A stretch of 64,000 nt of DNA from Rhodopirellula baltica SH 1 (GCF_000196115.1 NC_005027.1:6940001-7004000); one strand, 5' to 3'; shown: positions 27,507-36,218, numbered from the stretch's first letter. Numbers and translations: made by a program. The notes: a model not told the origin generated them from the sequence alone.

Positions 27507-28985
27507 TCAGGATGGGTTGTGCTCTGACAGTGCCAGACAGAGGACTGTTTGGTCGCCGCGGATGAGCATGCGATCACCCACCACAACGGGAGCGGACCAG
27601 CAGGGGAATTGGAGGGCTGGTCGATTCGGAGTGTTTTCATCCAGATTCCAGACCGCCAACTCGTCAAACCGATCTGGCGTCGCGCGGACGATGTGAAGTG
27701 AGCCGGTTTCTTTTAACACCAGCAAGACGTCGCCCAATCGGGTTGCGGTGCTGCGCCGCCGATCCAGGGCGGTCCAATTCACCTCCCCGGCGGCGAAATC
27801 AATGCATCGAAAATCGCTGTCCGGTGCATTGCGTCCGCTGCATGCGTAGAGGTAGCCATCGTGAAGAATCGGCGTCGACATATGCGAACGCAAAGATTGT
27901 GATCGCCGTCGACCCACGGGATCTTTCCAAACGGTTGCGAACGTCGCTTGGTTGTCGTTCACGCTGATGTCATAAACAGCTGAACCTGCGTCGTAGCAAT
28001 CGCTGATCAAGACACGATTGCCATCAACGATCGGAACCATCGCGTTGACGCTCTCCAGGATGTCTGCTCGATGATAGACCTTCCCGAGCGATTTTCCGTC
28101 GGTCGGATCCAACACCCACAAATGATCGCGAGCGAACATAAGCAAGTATTCTTTGCCCCCGATCTGGATTGATCGCGGGCTGCTGTAACTAGCCAAGTCA
28201 TCGCCGCCGGTCCAAATGATTTCGCCGGTAGATCGATCCAGCGACACCATGAGTGTGCCTTCGGGAACAACTCGATCGAGTCGTCCGGGAGCGAGCGATT
28301 GTTGCTCGTGAGGACTGCCACCAACCATCACGATGACTTGGTCGTCAATGATCAACGGTGCGGACCCGACGCCGAAGAAGTTCTGAACGACGTCGAACTT
28401 CTTGTTCAATGAAGCCGTCCAAAGTTGATCGCCTGAGTCGCAACTCCATGCGGTCAATTGACCGGCAACGCCGTAGGTAAAAATTTGGGCGTCCCCGGAA
28501 TCATCATTCAATTCGGCGATGGTCGGACTGCATCGTGGCCCGGTTTCGTACCCGTACATGTCTCGGTAGTCGAGCGGATACGAACGAGTCCATTTGACCG
28601 CTCCAGTGATCAGGTCGATCTTGCGAAGTCGTTCGGAATCGTTGGTTGCGTCGAAGTGAAAATAGCTTTCGCCGCGAACCACACCGATGCCGTAGCCGTC
28701 TCCCACATCCAGAGCCCAATGGAATTTGGGTTCGCTCTTCCAATCCAACGATGCGATGGAGTCGGGAGCCGATTTTGCCAACTTCGCACTGCCGCTGAAA
28801 TCGTCGTTCAGAAAACGTGGCCAGTCGGGTTGAGTCAGCGGCGACTGGGCTCGTCCGGTCGAGACCACGACGAATGACAAGACGATTGCACCGACGAGAC
28901 AGAACCACGTCGTTTGCGATCGATCACAGTTCGGCAAAAACGGAATCGCGATGGAGCTGATTTGATGTGGGTGTCGCGGCATCAT
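27507..28985 (-). CDS. Exported PQQ-like beta-propeller protein
   Basis: About 492 residues with a long basic N-region and a hydrophobic segment (FCLVGAIVLSFVVVSTGRAQ), acting as signal peptide or anchor. The rest consists of repeated four-stranded blades of the quinoprotein/PQQ-like type: GAVKWTRSYP, GDQLWTASLN, GEIIWTGGDD, GEVNWTALD. No PQQ-binding cysteine pair or dehydrogenase active site is evident, so it is more like BamB or planctomycete propeller scaffolds than an enzyme. ATGs at 28985 and 29009 are both possible starts. The IS3 insertion ends 21 bp beyond its stop codon and leaves it intact. Confidence 0.75.
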   Translation of the reverse strand: MMPRHPHQISSIAIPFLPNCDRSQTTWFCLVGAIVLSFVVVSTGRAQSPLTQPDWPRFLNDDFSGSAKLAKSAPDSIASLDWKSEPKFHWALDVGDGYGIGVVRGESYFHFDATNDSERLRKIDLITGAVKWTRSYPLDYRDMYGYETGPRCSPTIAELNDDSGDAQIFTYGVAGQLTAWSCDSGDQLWTASLNKKFDVVQNFFGVGSAPLIIDDQVIVMVGGSPHEQQSLAPGRLDRVVPEGTLMVSLDRSTGEIIWTGGDDLASYSSPRSIQIGGKEYLLMFARDHLWVLDPTDGKSLGKVYHRADILESVNAMVPIVDGNRVLISDCYDAGSAVYDISVNDNQATFATVWKDPVGRRRSQSLRSHMSTPILHDGYLYACSGRNAPDSDFRCIDFAAGEVNWTALDRRRSTATRLGDVLLVLKETGSLHIVRATPDRFDELAVWNLDENTPNRPALQFPCWSAPVVVGDRMLIRGDQTVLCLALSEHNPS

Positions 28986-29131
28986 GCAGCGGGCTCTTGG
29001 AGCGGTCATCGACGGTGGTGGGTTGGAAGCGGTGATTGGATGAGAAATCGAAAATCGAAATCGGATGATCCGGTGGGAGCGGAGCCGCCAATGGTGGCTA
29101 CCGCTGAGAATGCATTGTAGAACCTGAGGCT

Positions 29132-29560
29132 ATGGCTGATTTACCAGTAACAAGTCGTTTTGTCATTTCAGAAGCGGACCTCAATTGGTCGGCGTCGCGA
29201 AGTGGCGGTCCGGGCGGACAAAACGTCAACAAAGTCAATTCCAAGGTGACATTGCGCTGGAAGCCGCAGCCGCAGACCGGGTTTGACGAATTTTGGTGCA
29301 AACGTTTCGTCACCCAATTCGGAACTCGCATCAACAAAGAAGGCGAAATGGTCCTGCATAGCGAGGCGACTCGGGACCAATCTCGAAATCTTGCCGACGC
29401 TCGCGAACGGTTGGTCTCGATGTTGCTGGGATGTCGTTTGCCCCCCAAAAAGCGAAATGCGACACGGCCGACGCTGGGCAGTAAGCGGCGACGGTTGGAA
29501 GGAAAGCGACAGCAATCTGAGAAGAAACGGCTGCGTGGAAAACCTCGTGTCGACGATTGA
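29132..29560 (+). CDS. ArfB/ICT1-type peptidyl-tRNA hydrolase (stalled-ribosome rescue)
   Basis: Release-factor-like protein of 142 residues. The GGQ catalytic motif is at 28-30 in SRSGGPGGQNVNKV, followed by the class I release factor core without codon-recognition domains. The C-terminal 35 residues are very basic (KRRRLEGKRQQSEKKRLRGK), like the ArfB tail that enters the empty mRNA channel. It hydrolyses peptidyl-tRNA on ribosomes that lack a stop codon. The length and tail support ArfB rather than a truncated prfB. Divergent from the PQQ-like gene. Confidence 0.92.
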   Translation: MADLPVTSRFVISEADLNWSASRSGGPGGQNVNKVNSKVTLRWKPQPQTGFDEFWCKRFVTQFGTRINKEGEMVLHSEATRDQSRNLADARERLVSMLLGCRLPPKKRNATRPTLGSKRRRLEGKRQQSEKKRLRGKPRVDD

Positions 29561-29582
29561 AGGTTCTCGTTTGGCGGGCCCT

Positions 29583-29591
29583 TGTTATACT
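29583..29591 (+). promoter_or_regulatory. Candidate extended -10 promoter for the UVR-motif gene
   Basis: TG-T-TATACT (29583-29591) matches the extended -10 form. The nearest -35-like TTGAAG (29557) is too far, which an extended -10 can tolerate. It would start transcription about 70 bp before the gene. A GCCC/GGGC pair surrounds it and could be an operator. Confidence 0.35.
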
Positions 29592-29667
29592 GACAGGGCG
29601 CGAATCGGATGAAATGATTTTCGCCAACAATCTCCTCCACTTCGAATCTTTTTAGCGTCCCTGCTCA

Positions 29668-30402
29668 ATGAAGCGTGCTCGGCATCTTGACGATCTTCTT
29701 CGCAATTGGGAATTCGACCCCAGTTCGCTCAACGTCCGCCTAATCAAAGGCAAAGATGATCGAGACGTCATCCAGATGCGAGTCGACATGGGCGTTCTCC
29801 AGTTGGAGACGACCGGTCGCCCCGATGGCGAATTGATCGAAGCCAGCGAAACGTATTTGCAGCACTTGCAAATGACTCGGTTGGAAAACGCGGATGCGGA
29901 ATTGACCGAAAAAGACTGCAACGAAATCGACCGCGAATTCATGCAGTTTTACCACCGCCGGATTTGCTGGTTGCGTCTGCAGTTCTATCACCGTGCGGTG
30001 ATGGACGCCGATCACACGCTGCGTTTGATGGATTTGTGCGAGGAAATGTCGGACGATCCCGAATGGATCTCGTCGCACGAACAGTATCGACCCTTTGTGC
30101 TGTTTCATCGAACGCAAGCGGAAGCTCTCGGAGAGCTGGAAGAAAACACTCCTGAGGAAGCCATCCAGGCGATCAACCGCGGTCTGGATACGCTGCGAGA
30201 GTTCTTCGTCAAACACGAAGCGGAAGAGCACTTCGATGAAGACGAATTGATCGTGCGATTGGTTGATCTTCGCGAGTCGCTTCGGAACGAATATTCCGTC
30301 GGCCAAACGTTGCGAGAACGCTTGGACGCCGCTGTGCAAGAAGAGCAGTACGAGTTGGCAGCCAGGCTGCGTGATGAGCTGACTCGCCGCGAAACCCACT
30401 GA
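29668..30402 (+). CDS. UVR (UvrB/UvrC-interaction) motif protein
   Basis: A 244-residue cytoplasmic protein that ends with a UVR helix pair (LRERLDAAVQEEQYELAARLRDEL). Such motifs mediate contact between UvrB and UvrC and also occur in McsA-like adaptor proteins. Here no zinc fingers of McsA are seen. The N-terminal part starts KRARHLDDLLRNWEFDP and contains a helical TPR-like region (about 60-190). The function is unknown; a role as an adaptor or scaffold is inferred. The histidine kinase gene starts 15 bp later, so the two are likely co-transcribed. Confidence 0.75.
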   Translation: MKRARHLDDLLRNWEFDPSSLNVRLIKGKDDRDVIQMRVDMGVLQLETTGRPDGELIEASETYLQHLQMTRLENADAELTEKDCNEIDREFMQFYHRRICWLRLQFYHRAVMDADHTLRLMDLCEEMSDDPEWISSHEQYRPFVLFHRTQAEALGELEENTPEEAIQAINRGLDTLREFFVKHEAEEHFDEDELIVRLVDLRESLRNEYSVGQTLRERLDAAVQEEQYELAARLRDELTRRETH

Positions 30403-30417
30403 TCGGGTGAATTTGCC

Positions 30418-31830
30418 ATGCCGCTGATTGCACCGGCACCTCTGGGGTCGTCCACGTGGTTGTTGCAATTACGTACTTTCGCGATCGTCGGCCAGCTCAT
30501 CACGATTCTGTTCGCTCGATTGCTCACGCCCACGTCGTTGCCGATTGGCGCGTTGTTGGTGTTGGTGATTTTCACCGCGATCACCAATGGTGCCTACGGT
30601 TGGTGGCTGTCTCGAGCCGAACGCAACCGCGAGGAATCAAACGGTGAATCCACGATGGATCCCGCCACTGGGCTCAGTTCCGCAATGACGTCGCCGATCG
30701 CGGATTCGCAGGCCAGTTTGTTGAGCGAATTCAAATCAGAGACGCCGTTGCGATTGGCGTTTGTGTTGATGGCGATGGATCTGATCACGCTCACCGCGAT
30801 GTTGTATTTGACAGGCGGAGCCGACAATCCGTTCAGCCTGTTTTACTTTGTCAACATTGCGATTGGTGGAGTTATCCTGACCGCGCCGTTGACTTGGACG
30901 CTGACCGCGCTGGCGATGCTGGGGTATGTCGCGTTGCTGATTGATTCGCGACCCGTTGCGGGGCTGACGATCCAGCCCGCTGAGACGCCTGATTGGTTGA
31001 TCGCGACGTTGGATTTGCGAGATTGCGGATTGTTGTTTGCGTTTGTGACCTGCGCGACGGTGCTGGCGTATTTTGTGACTCGCATTTCACGCCAGTTGCG
31101 TTTGCGAGAACAAGACTTACGTCGCAGCCAATCCGAACGAGCCGACGCGATGCGATTGGAAGGACTGACGACTTTGGCGGCGGGAGCGGCTCACGAATTG
31201 GCGTCGCCATTGTCCGCGATCGATGTGGCCTGCCGCGAATTGACGCGGCACTTGGAAGACATACCGAAACCAAAATCGGTTGACGAAGACCTGTCGTTGA
31301 TCGATGGGCAATTGTTGATGTGCCGGCAAATTCTTTCGCGAATGCGAGCCGCGTCGGGTGATACCGCGGCACAGCGATGGAACCGGACCACGCTGGGCGA
31401 TTTGATTGACACGGCATTGGAAGGCATCCGCGATCCACACCGAGTCGAAATCATCGAGTCAGATGATGATGCCTCATGGGAAGACCAACCGATGTGGTTG
31501 CCCGAGGAAGCCGTCGCTCAGGCGATCCGCAATCTGATCCACAATGGATTGGATGCCAGCGAATCGTCCGAATCCGTTGCGGTTGAGCTGCTCGTCGATG
31601 GTGACGAGGCTCGGCTGCAGGTGCGTGACCAGGGGCAGGGCATGTCGGATGAGGTGCTCGATCGAGCGGGTGACCCGTTTTTCACCACCAAAGAACCCGG
31701 CCGTGGGATCGGGCTGGGATTGTTTCTGACTCGAAACGTGATCACACGTTTGGGCGGCACATTGAAATTCGATAGCACACCAGGAATGGGAACCGTTGCG
31801 ACGGTTCGCTTACCGCTTCCGAAGGAATGA
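30418..31830 (+). CDS. regB: RegB/PrrB-type redox-sensing histidine kinase
   Basis: Membrane sensor kinase of 470 residues with about six hydrophobic helices. Family hallmarks are present. GGADNPF (133-139) corresponds to the quinone-binding GGxxNPF heptapeptide of RegB. The phosphoacceptor is H259 in AAHELASPLSAI, and C302 in MCRQIL aligns with the redox-active cysteine of the RegB dimerisation helix. The catalytic domain has the N box (N376) and glycine-rich boxes (DQGQGM, GRGIGLGLFLT). In proteobacteria RegB controls energy and carbon metabolism according to the quinone pool. A polar insertion at 70-105 is unusual. The partner regulator lies 171 bp downstream. Confidence 0.87.
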   Translation: MPLIAPAPLGSSTWLLQLRTFAIVGQLITILFARLLTPTSLPIGALLVLVIFTAITNGAYGWWLSRAERNREESNGESTMDPATGLSSAMTSPIADSQASLLSEFKSETPLRLAFVLMAMDLITLTAMLYLTGGADNPFSLFYFVNIAIGGVILTAPLTWTLTALAMLGYVALLIDSRPVAGLTIQPAETPDWLIATLDLRDCGLLFAFVTCATVLAYFVTRISRQLRLREQDLRRSQSERADAMRLEGLTTLAAGAAHELASPLSAIDVACRELTRHLEDIPKPKSVDEDLSLIDGQLLMCRQILSRMRAASGDTAAQRWNRTTLGDLIDTALEGIRDPHRVEIIESDDDASWEDQPMWLPEEAVAQAIRNLIHNGLDASESSESVAVELLVDGDEARLQVRDQGQGMSDEVLDRAGDPFFTTKEPGRGIGLGLFLTRNVITRLGGTLKFDSTPGMGTVATVRLPLPKE

Positions 31831-31951
31831 CCTCCCTCCGCTCGGGTTGGCCTCATGCTGACTGTGGCGTGATGGTCGTTACAGACGGTTGTTGAGGTGT
31901 GGCGACTTGCCGCATTCACACCGGCCGTGGGGCTGAATCGTTGCTTTCGAC

Positions 31952-31960
31952 TGCTATACT
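31952..31960 (+). promoter_or_regulatory. Candidate extended -10 promoter for the RegA-type gene
   Basis: TG-C-TATACT (31952-31960) is an extended -10 element about 40 bp before the regulator ATG. No good -35 is seen. This suggests the regulator can be expressed separately from the kinase. Confidence 0.4.
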
Positions 31961-32001
31961 GGAACGCCCGTACCCCCACCGACTGATGCAATGGTGCAAC
32001 G

Positions 32002-32667
32002 ATGAGTTTCTCCGATTCCAACAGCGGCAACGACGGTGTGCTGCCTTATCCCAGTCCATCGGACGTCTGCACGTCCGAAACCGTGGGTGCAGAAAGCATT
32101 CTGCTGGTCGATGACACGGTTGTGCTGCGAGAGCGGATGGCGGTGGCGATGCAGAGCCGCGGTTTTCGCGTTTTGACCGCTGGCAACTACGACGAAGCCG
32201 TGGCGGTTTTCAGTCAGTCACCGACGGATTTAGCGGTCTTGGACTTGAGAATGCCAGGCCGCAGCGGGTTGGATCTGCTGCGTCGGTTGCTGGAAATCAA
32301 ACCGGATTGCCGAGTGCTGATGTTGTCCGGATTTGGAAGCATCCCCGCATCAATTGACGCGGTGCGTGCTGGTGCGGTCAACTTCCTCAGCAAACCCGCC
32401 GACACCGACGACATCCTGTCCTCGTTCATTCGTGGCGAAGGTCAGAACGTACCCGAGGGCGGCTTGGCCTTTCCCGCACCGTCGCTGGCTCGCAACGAGT
32501 GGGAACACATTCACCGCGTGCTTTCGGATTGTGGCAACAACATCTCCGAAGCCGCCCGCCGACTGGGCATTCACCGACGATCGCTGCAACGCAAACTTCG
32601 CAAGCGTGCTCCCGAGGATCCAAAGACACCCGCCGCGGACGAAGTCTTCGAGGACGATGAGGTCTGA
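32002..32667 (+). CDS. regA: RegA/PrrA/ActR-type response regulator
   Basis: 221 residues: receiver domain (about 32-145) with phosphoacceptor D81 in VLDLRMPG, S109 and K131. The segment AGAVNFLSKPADTDDI is typical of the RegA group. The output domain (about 165-202) is a Fis-type helix-turn-helix with the family sequence NNISEAARRLGIHRRSLQRKL. An extra N-terminal extension of 30 residues and an acidic C-terminal tail (EVFEDDEV) are unlike the short proteobacterial RegA. It should act as a DNA-binding regulator phosphorylated by the neighbouring kinase. It is followed by repeats, a palindrome and a strong terminator. Confidence 0.88.
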   Translation: MSFSDSNSGNDGVLPYPSPSDVCTSETVGAESILLVDDTVVLRERMAVAMQSRGFRVLTAGNYDEAVAVFSQSPTDLAVLDLRMPGRSGLDLLRRLLEIKPDCRVLMLSGFGSIPASIDAVRAGAVNFLSKPADTDDILSSFIRGEGQNVPEGGLAFPAPSLARNEWEHIHRVLSDCGNNISEAARRLGIHRRSLQRKLRKRAPEDPKTPAADEVFEDDEV

Positions 32668-32687
32668 TTCTTGTGGAACGCTGAAGA

Positions 32688-32735
32688 TGTATAAGGTTGG
32701 CTGTGTATAAGGTTGGCTGTGTATAAGGTTGGCTG
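32688..32735 (+). repeat. Three tandem copies of a 16-bp repeat
   Basis: TGTATAAGGTTGGCTG is repeated at 32688, 32704 and 32720 in exact tandem. It lies just after the regA stop codon. No function is evident; it could be a binding-site array or slippage product. Confidence 0.9.
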
Positions 32736-32740
32736 TGTAG

Positions 32741-32762
32741 AACGCTGAGGCCCCTCAGCGTT
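32741..32762 (+). terminator. Perfect palindrome after the 16-bp repeats
   Basis: AACGCTGAGG-CC-CCTCAGCGTT, a 10-bp stem with a 2-base centre. A partial copy of its arm (GAACGCTGA) stands before the 16-bp repeats. It may contribute to transcript ending or serve as a protein site. Confidence 0.45.
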
Positions 32763-32802
32763 CCGCGACAAAACCTTCTCAGCTTTCCACCACAACCAAA
32801 AC

Positions 32803-32837
32803 AAAACCCCGCATGTGAGAACACATGCGGGGTTTTT
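32803..32837. terminator. Bidirectional intrinsic terminator
   Basis: AAAACCCCGCATGTG-AGAA-CACATGCGGGGTTTTT: an 11-bp GC-rich stem flanked by A and T runs. It lies between the convergent regA and Cys-rich genes and would terminate both. Confidence 0.92.
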
Positions 32838-32881
32838 GATTTTCACTTCGATGGATTGAGTCGAAACTCAATCAGCACAGA

Positions 32882-33598
32882 CTAGATGTCGGTGTTGGCA
32901 TCGGGTTGTGGTACTGGAGGAGCAGCTTCTTCCACTTGGTCGCTGCTGCTTTTAACTTCTTCTGCTGCAGGTGCGGCAGGAGCAGCTTCTTCGGCTGCGG
33001 GAGCTTCTGCAGCAGGAGCTTCGTCAGCAACTGGAGCTGGAGGAGCAGCTTCGTCGGTGGTTTCAGCGTCTGCGGCAGCATCAGCAACAGGAGCGGCTGG
33101 AGCAGCTTCTTCCGTTGCAGCAGCAGCTTCGCCGGTGACGACGCTACCAGGAACCAAAGCTTCGCCTGGAGCCAGGTCGAAACCTTCGCTGCTTTGCATG
33201 ACGGAACCTTCCATCACAGGAGCAACTTCGCCACCGCAGCAAGGAGCTGCTTCGACGACAGGAGCTGGAGCAGGTGCGCCACAGCAAGGTGCTGGAGCAG
33301 GTGCAGCTTCGCAGCAAGGAGCGGGAGCTGGTTCGCAGCAAGGTGCTGGGGCTGGCTCACAGCAAGGTGCGGGAGCAGGCTCGCAGCAAGGCTCAGGAGC
33401 ACAGCAGTCTTTGGCTTTCAGTTTGGCCAGCAATCCGCCGCCGCACTTGTGAGCCTTCAAACCGCTGAACAAGCCGCCTGAGTTGCAGCATTTGTTCGAG
33501 TGCAAGAATTTGAATGCACTTGCACTGCTGCTGAAAGCCAACGAAGCACCCAACATCAGTGCAACGACGGCGGTACCCTTCACCAAATTCCGATTCAT
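32882..33598 (-). CDS. Secreted Cys-rich protein with CCEPAPAP repeats and Ala/Glu/Pro tail
   Basis: About 238 residues. The ATG at 33598 follows GGAG at ideal spacing; a signal peptide ends near SASA-F (about residue 28). The mature protein has a KCC/KCGGG segment, then tandem CCEPAPAP units (three near-identical, followed by CCEAAPAPAPCCG and CCGG), giving at least seven CC pairs. The C-terminal 110 residues are Ala/Glu/Pro-rich and low complexity. Such paired cysteines suggest cross-linking in the cell wall, or metal binding. Planctomycete walls are known to contain Cys-rich proteins, so a structural role is plausible but inferred. No catalytic domain is visible. Confidence 0.8.
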   Translation of the reverse strand: MNRNLVKGTAVVALMLGASLAFSSSASAFKFLHSNKCCNSGGLFSGLKAHKCGGGLLAKLKAKDCCAPEPCCEPAPAPCCEPAPAPCCEPAPAPCCEAAPAPAPCCGAPAPAPVVEAAPCCGGEVAPVMEGSVMQSSEGFDLAPGEALVPGSVVTGEAAAATEEAAPAAPVADAAADAETTDEAAPPAPVADEAPAAEAPAAEEAAPAAPAAEEVKSSSDQVEEAAPPVPQPDANTDI

Positions 33599-34273
33599 GT
33601 GTTTCTCCAGAGTAAGTTCGGAGGTTTCGGTGCGATCCGAGTTCGCACGCTTGAATTGAGGTGGCATCCGGTCACCCTGATCGATTGCGTTACACTCCGG
33701 CCGTCATCCGCTCACAAGAGGGGGTTCTGGGGAGATGCGGTGACATTACCGCTTGCAGTGACTTTGCGTTACGGTAGCTCGCTAGCAAATGTTGTCAATT
33801 GCCCAGGTCGCCCAAACTCCTGTTCAGGCGATACTTTGGGAAAACAGCTCGTTGCCCAATCCACGCGGTGACCAGCCGATTTCAAACCAGGCTTTGGATG
33901 CGATCGTGAAAAGCCAACGTGCAAACGAGCGTTTTCATGCAAAATCGCAAGTGAGCCAGAGCGACTCGCATCGTAGGAGCCAATTCCGAAAGGCAACGCC
34001 GGAAACCGAGAAGGGCGTCGATGGTTCCGTTGTGCTCAGTTTGTGGAGGATGATTGGCCTTCGTTGCTAGTCTACGAAAAACGCCTCGCATGACACCCGG
34101 GATCATTTTCTCGGGAGAGCGAGGCGTCTTGGTCAAGCAGAGTCGAATGATAAAAAGGTTTCGACTGATCGGAATCGGTTTGCCGCCATCTAGGTACCGA
34201 AGCAATTTGGCGGCTTATTTTGAGGCGATCAGGACTTGGGTCCCATGGGGAATTCGGGTCCGATCCGGGCCAA
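33599..34273. other. 675-bp intergenic region with one long hairpin
   Basis: No reading frame here has recognisable protein features. ACGCCTCGC (34081-34089) and GCGAGGCGT (34119-34127) form a 9-bp stem enclosing a secondary CCCGGGA/TCTCGGG pair; this could be a terminator or structured RNA. The rest should contain the promoter of the Cys-rich gene near 33600-33800. I see nothing else supportable. Confidence 0.45.
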
Positions 34274-34906
34274 TTATCGCTGAATCGAATCGGTCGCTGT
34301 TGCGGCTGGATTCGCAGCCGTTTGCGTTTGATCCTGGGCATTGAGAATGCGAGCCATCTCGTCGCCGTTCTCGAAGTCCAAGATCAACTCAGGCTCGCCG
34401 GTTGCGATACCCAAAACCATGCCAGAGATTCGCCATCCTTCGCTTTGTTGAACGACGGGCAGGACAATTTGGAATTCCTGTTTGGTTCCGTCTGCCGCGG
34501 ATGGTTCGCTCCAAACGCAGTGAACCAAGCGTGTCGGGAACTTTTGGCCTTCTGGCAGATGCTCCATTCCCACTTCTTCACTGCGGGTGATGGTGACTTC
34601 CGCGTCTGGCGAACCGATCGGTTGAACGGTGTGCCCGATCCGAGCCAATTCCGACTGAGCGCGTTCGGTCAGCAGCGTCATGGCGGTGTTTTCTGCACCA
34701 CCACGGCGGATGCGGTCGAGGAACTGACCAACGACGGATTCGGCTTCTTCTGCAGACGCGGCGCTGTTTTGCGGCGAGGAAGCGGTTGATTTGGATGCGA
34801 CCGCTTCAGGGGTGGACGAGCCACAACCGGTCATCGAGATCGTCGCGACGGCGACAGAGAAACCAAGAGCAAAACGACCAACGATCCGCATGACTGAAAC
34901 GGACAT
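34274..34906 (-). CDS. Predicted lipoprotein of unknown function
   Basis: The N-terminus has an n-region MSVSVMRIVGR, a hydrophobic stretch and the lipobox SMTGC, so it is probably lipid-modified at that cysteine. A Ser/Ala-rich linker (about 25-50) precedes a compact alpha/beta domain with ESVVGQFLDRIRRGGAENTAMTLLT, similar in layout to NTF2-like or DUF4878-type lipoproteins. The C-terminus is Gln/Ala/Thr-rich. ATG at 34906 is preferred because GGATGG lies at a reasonable distance; 34915 and 34891 are alternatives. The gene appears to be monocistronic, flanked by 675 and 214 bp of non-coding DNA. Its function is not predictable. Confidence 0.7.
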   Translation of the reverse strand: MSVSVMRIVGRFALGFSVAVATISMTGCGSSTPEAVASKSTASSPQNSAASAEEAESVVGQFLDRIRRGGAENTAMTLLTERAQSELARIGHTVQPIGSPDAEVTITRSEEVGMEHLPEGQKFPTRLVHCVWSEPSAADGTKQEFQIVLPVVQQSEGWRISGMVLGIATGEPELILDFENGDEMARILNAQDQTQTAANPAATATDSIQR

Positions 34907-35120
34907 ATTTTCCATCCCTGGAATTGAATGACTGACACACAAACAGCGATGCGTTCATCGCCAAGGTGGTGAAATAGTCAATTCAGACCCCGGGGGTCAA
35001 CACGTTTGCGGGAATTCGCCAAGGAGCAATGCATCACTCCATCAATTCCGCCAACACGTCATGACAGGCAAATTCTGCGACACCGCGAATCAATGACCGC
35101 GTTGTTCTCGTGCAATATGC

Positions 35121-36218
35121 CTACTTCGTCGCTTTCACCTCGCCGCGATTGCGACGCAGTTGGCCGCAGGCGGCGTTGATTTCGTCGCCTTTGCGCTGGC
35201 GGAAATTGACGTTCACCCCGGCCGATTCCAAAATCGCTCGGAAACGTGCGATCGCCGCACCACTGGGTGTCCGGTAAGGCAAACCCGCGACTGGATTGTA
35301 TGGAATCACGTTCATCATCACGCTGCGACCACGAAGAATCTGGCTCAGCTGCCTCGCGTGTTCGTCGCCATCATTGATACCGCCCAGCAACACGTACTCG
35401 AACGTCAGTCGACGACCCGATGCATGGAAGTAGCGATCCGCGGCTTGCAGCACCGGTTCGATGCCAATTTTCCGGTTGACCGGGACCAGCTCGCTTCGCA
35501 GTTCATCATTCGGCGCGTGCAATGACACGGCCAAGTTGTAAGGGATTCCGGCCGCAGCCAATTTGTCGATCGCCGGCGGCAGGCCAACGGTGCTGATCGT
35601 GATCCGTCGCGGACTGATCCCCAAACCGTCTTCGCTGCGAGCGACATCGAGTGCCGACAAAACTCCAGGTAAGTTTGCCAGCGGTTCGCCCATGCCCATC
35701 ATCACAATGTGACTGAGTCGTTCGTCGGCGGGCAATCGTTGCTGCAGACGCAGCATTTGTTCCAAGATCTCGCCACCGGTCAAATTGCGATCAACACCAT
35801 CCAATCCACTGGCACAGAACACACATCCCATCGCGCATCCGACTTGGCTGCTGACGCAAATGCTGCGTCGCGGACCGTCTCGCAAGAGCACGCATTCGAC
35901 TTCGCCACCGTCCGCCAACCGGACCAGAATTTTCTCGGTGCCATCTTTGGACTTTGACACGACGGCTTCGGTCGCGTTGAAGATCGCAAAATGCTCTTCC
36001 AGTTGAGCCCGAAGCTTGGCGGGCAAGTCCGTCATTTCCTCGAACGAGGTGGCTCGTCCAGAAAACAGCCAACGTCGAATTTGCTTGGCCCGAAAAGGCT
36101 TTTGTCCCTGCTCCTGAAGCCAATCTTTGAGCTGGTCGAGCGACCAATTCAGCAAGTGGTTTTTGCGGGGGCCGGTGGACTCCGAATCGGTGGTCGTGAC
36201 GAGAGGCAGTGAGACCAT
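35121..36218 (-). CDS. rlmN: Dual-specificity 23S rRNA/tRNA adenine-C2 methyltransferase (radical SAM)
   Basis: RlmN methylates C2 of A2503 in 23S rRNA and A37 in some tRNAs using a [4Fe-4S] cluster and two SAM molecules. The cluster motif CAMGCVFC (CxxxCxxC) is present, as are FRAKQIRRWLF near the N-terminus, VVMMGMGEP-type SAM segment (IVMMGMGEPLANL), STVGLPPAI and NVIPYNPVAGLPYRTPS. The conserved catalytic cysteine near the C-terminus is probably that in INAACGQLR. Length is about 365 residues from ATG 36218; TTG at 36236 is an alternative. No strong ribosome binding site. Transcribed alone. Confidence 0.95.
   Translation of the reverse strand: MVSLPLVTTTDSESTGPRKNHLLNWSLDQLKDWLQEQGQKPFRAKQIRRWLFSGRATSFEEMTDLPAKLRAQLEEHFAIFNATEAVVSKSKDGTEKILVRLADGGEVECVLLRDGPRRSICVSSQVGCAMGCVFCASGLDGVDRNLTGGEILEQMLRLQQRLPADERLSHIVMMGMGEPLANLPGVLSALDVARSEDGLGISPRRITISTVGLPPAIDKLAAAGIPYNLAVSLHAPNDELRSELVPVNRKIGIEPVLQAADRYFHASGRRLTFEYVLLGGINDGDEHARQLSQILRGRSVMMNVIPYNPVAGLPYRTPSGAAIARFRAILESAGVNVNFRQRKGDEINAACGQLRRNRGEVKATK

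Noticed and set aside
32886-33481. Open frames antisense to the Cys-rich gene
   Set aside because: The low-complexity Ala/Pro/Cys repeats keep the complementary frames open; the minus-strand frame has the signal peptide and ribosome binding site.
33789-34070. 93-codon open frame in the large gap
   Set aside because: No ribosome binding site, no recognisable domain, and it runs into the hairpin region; composition looks random.
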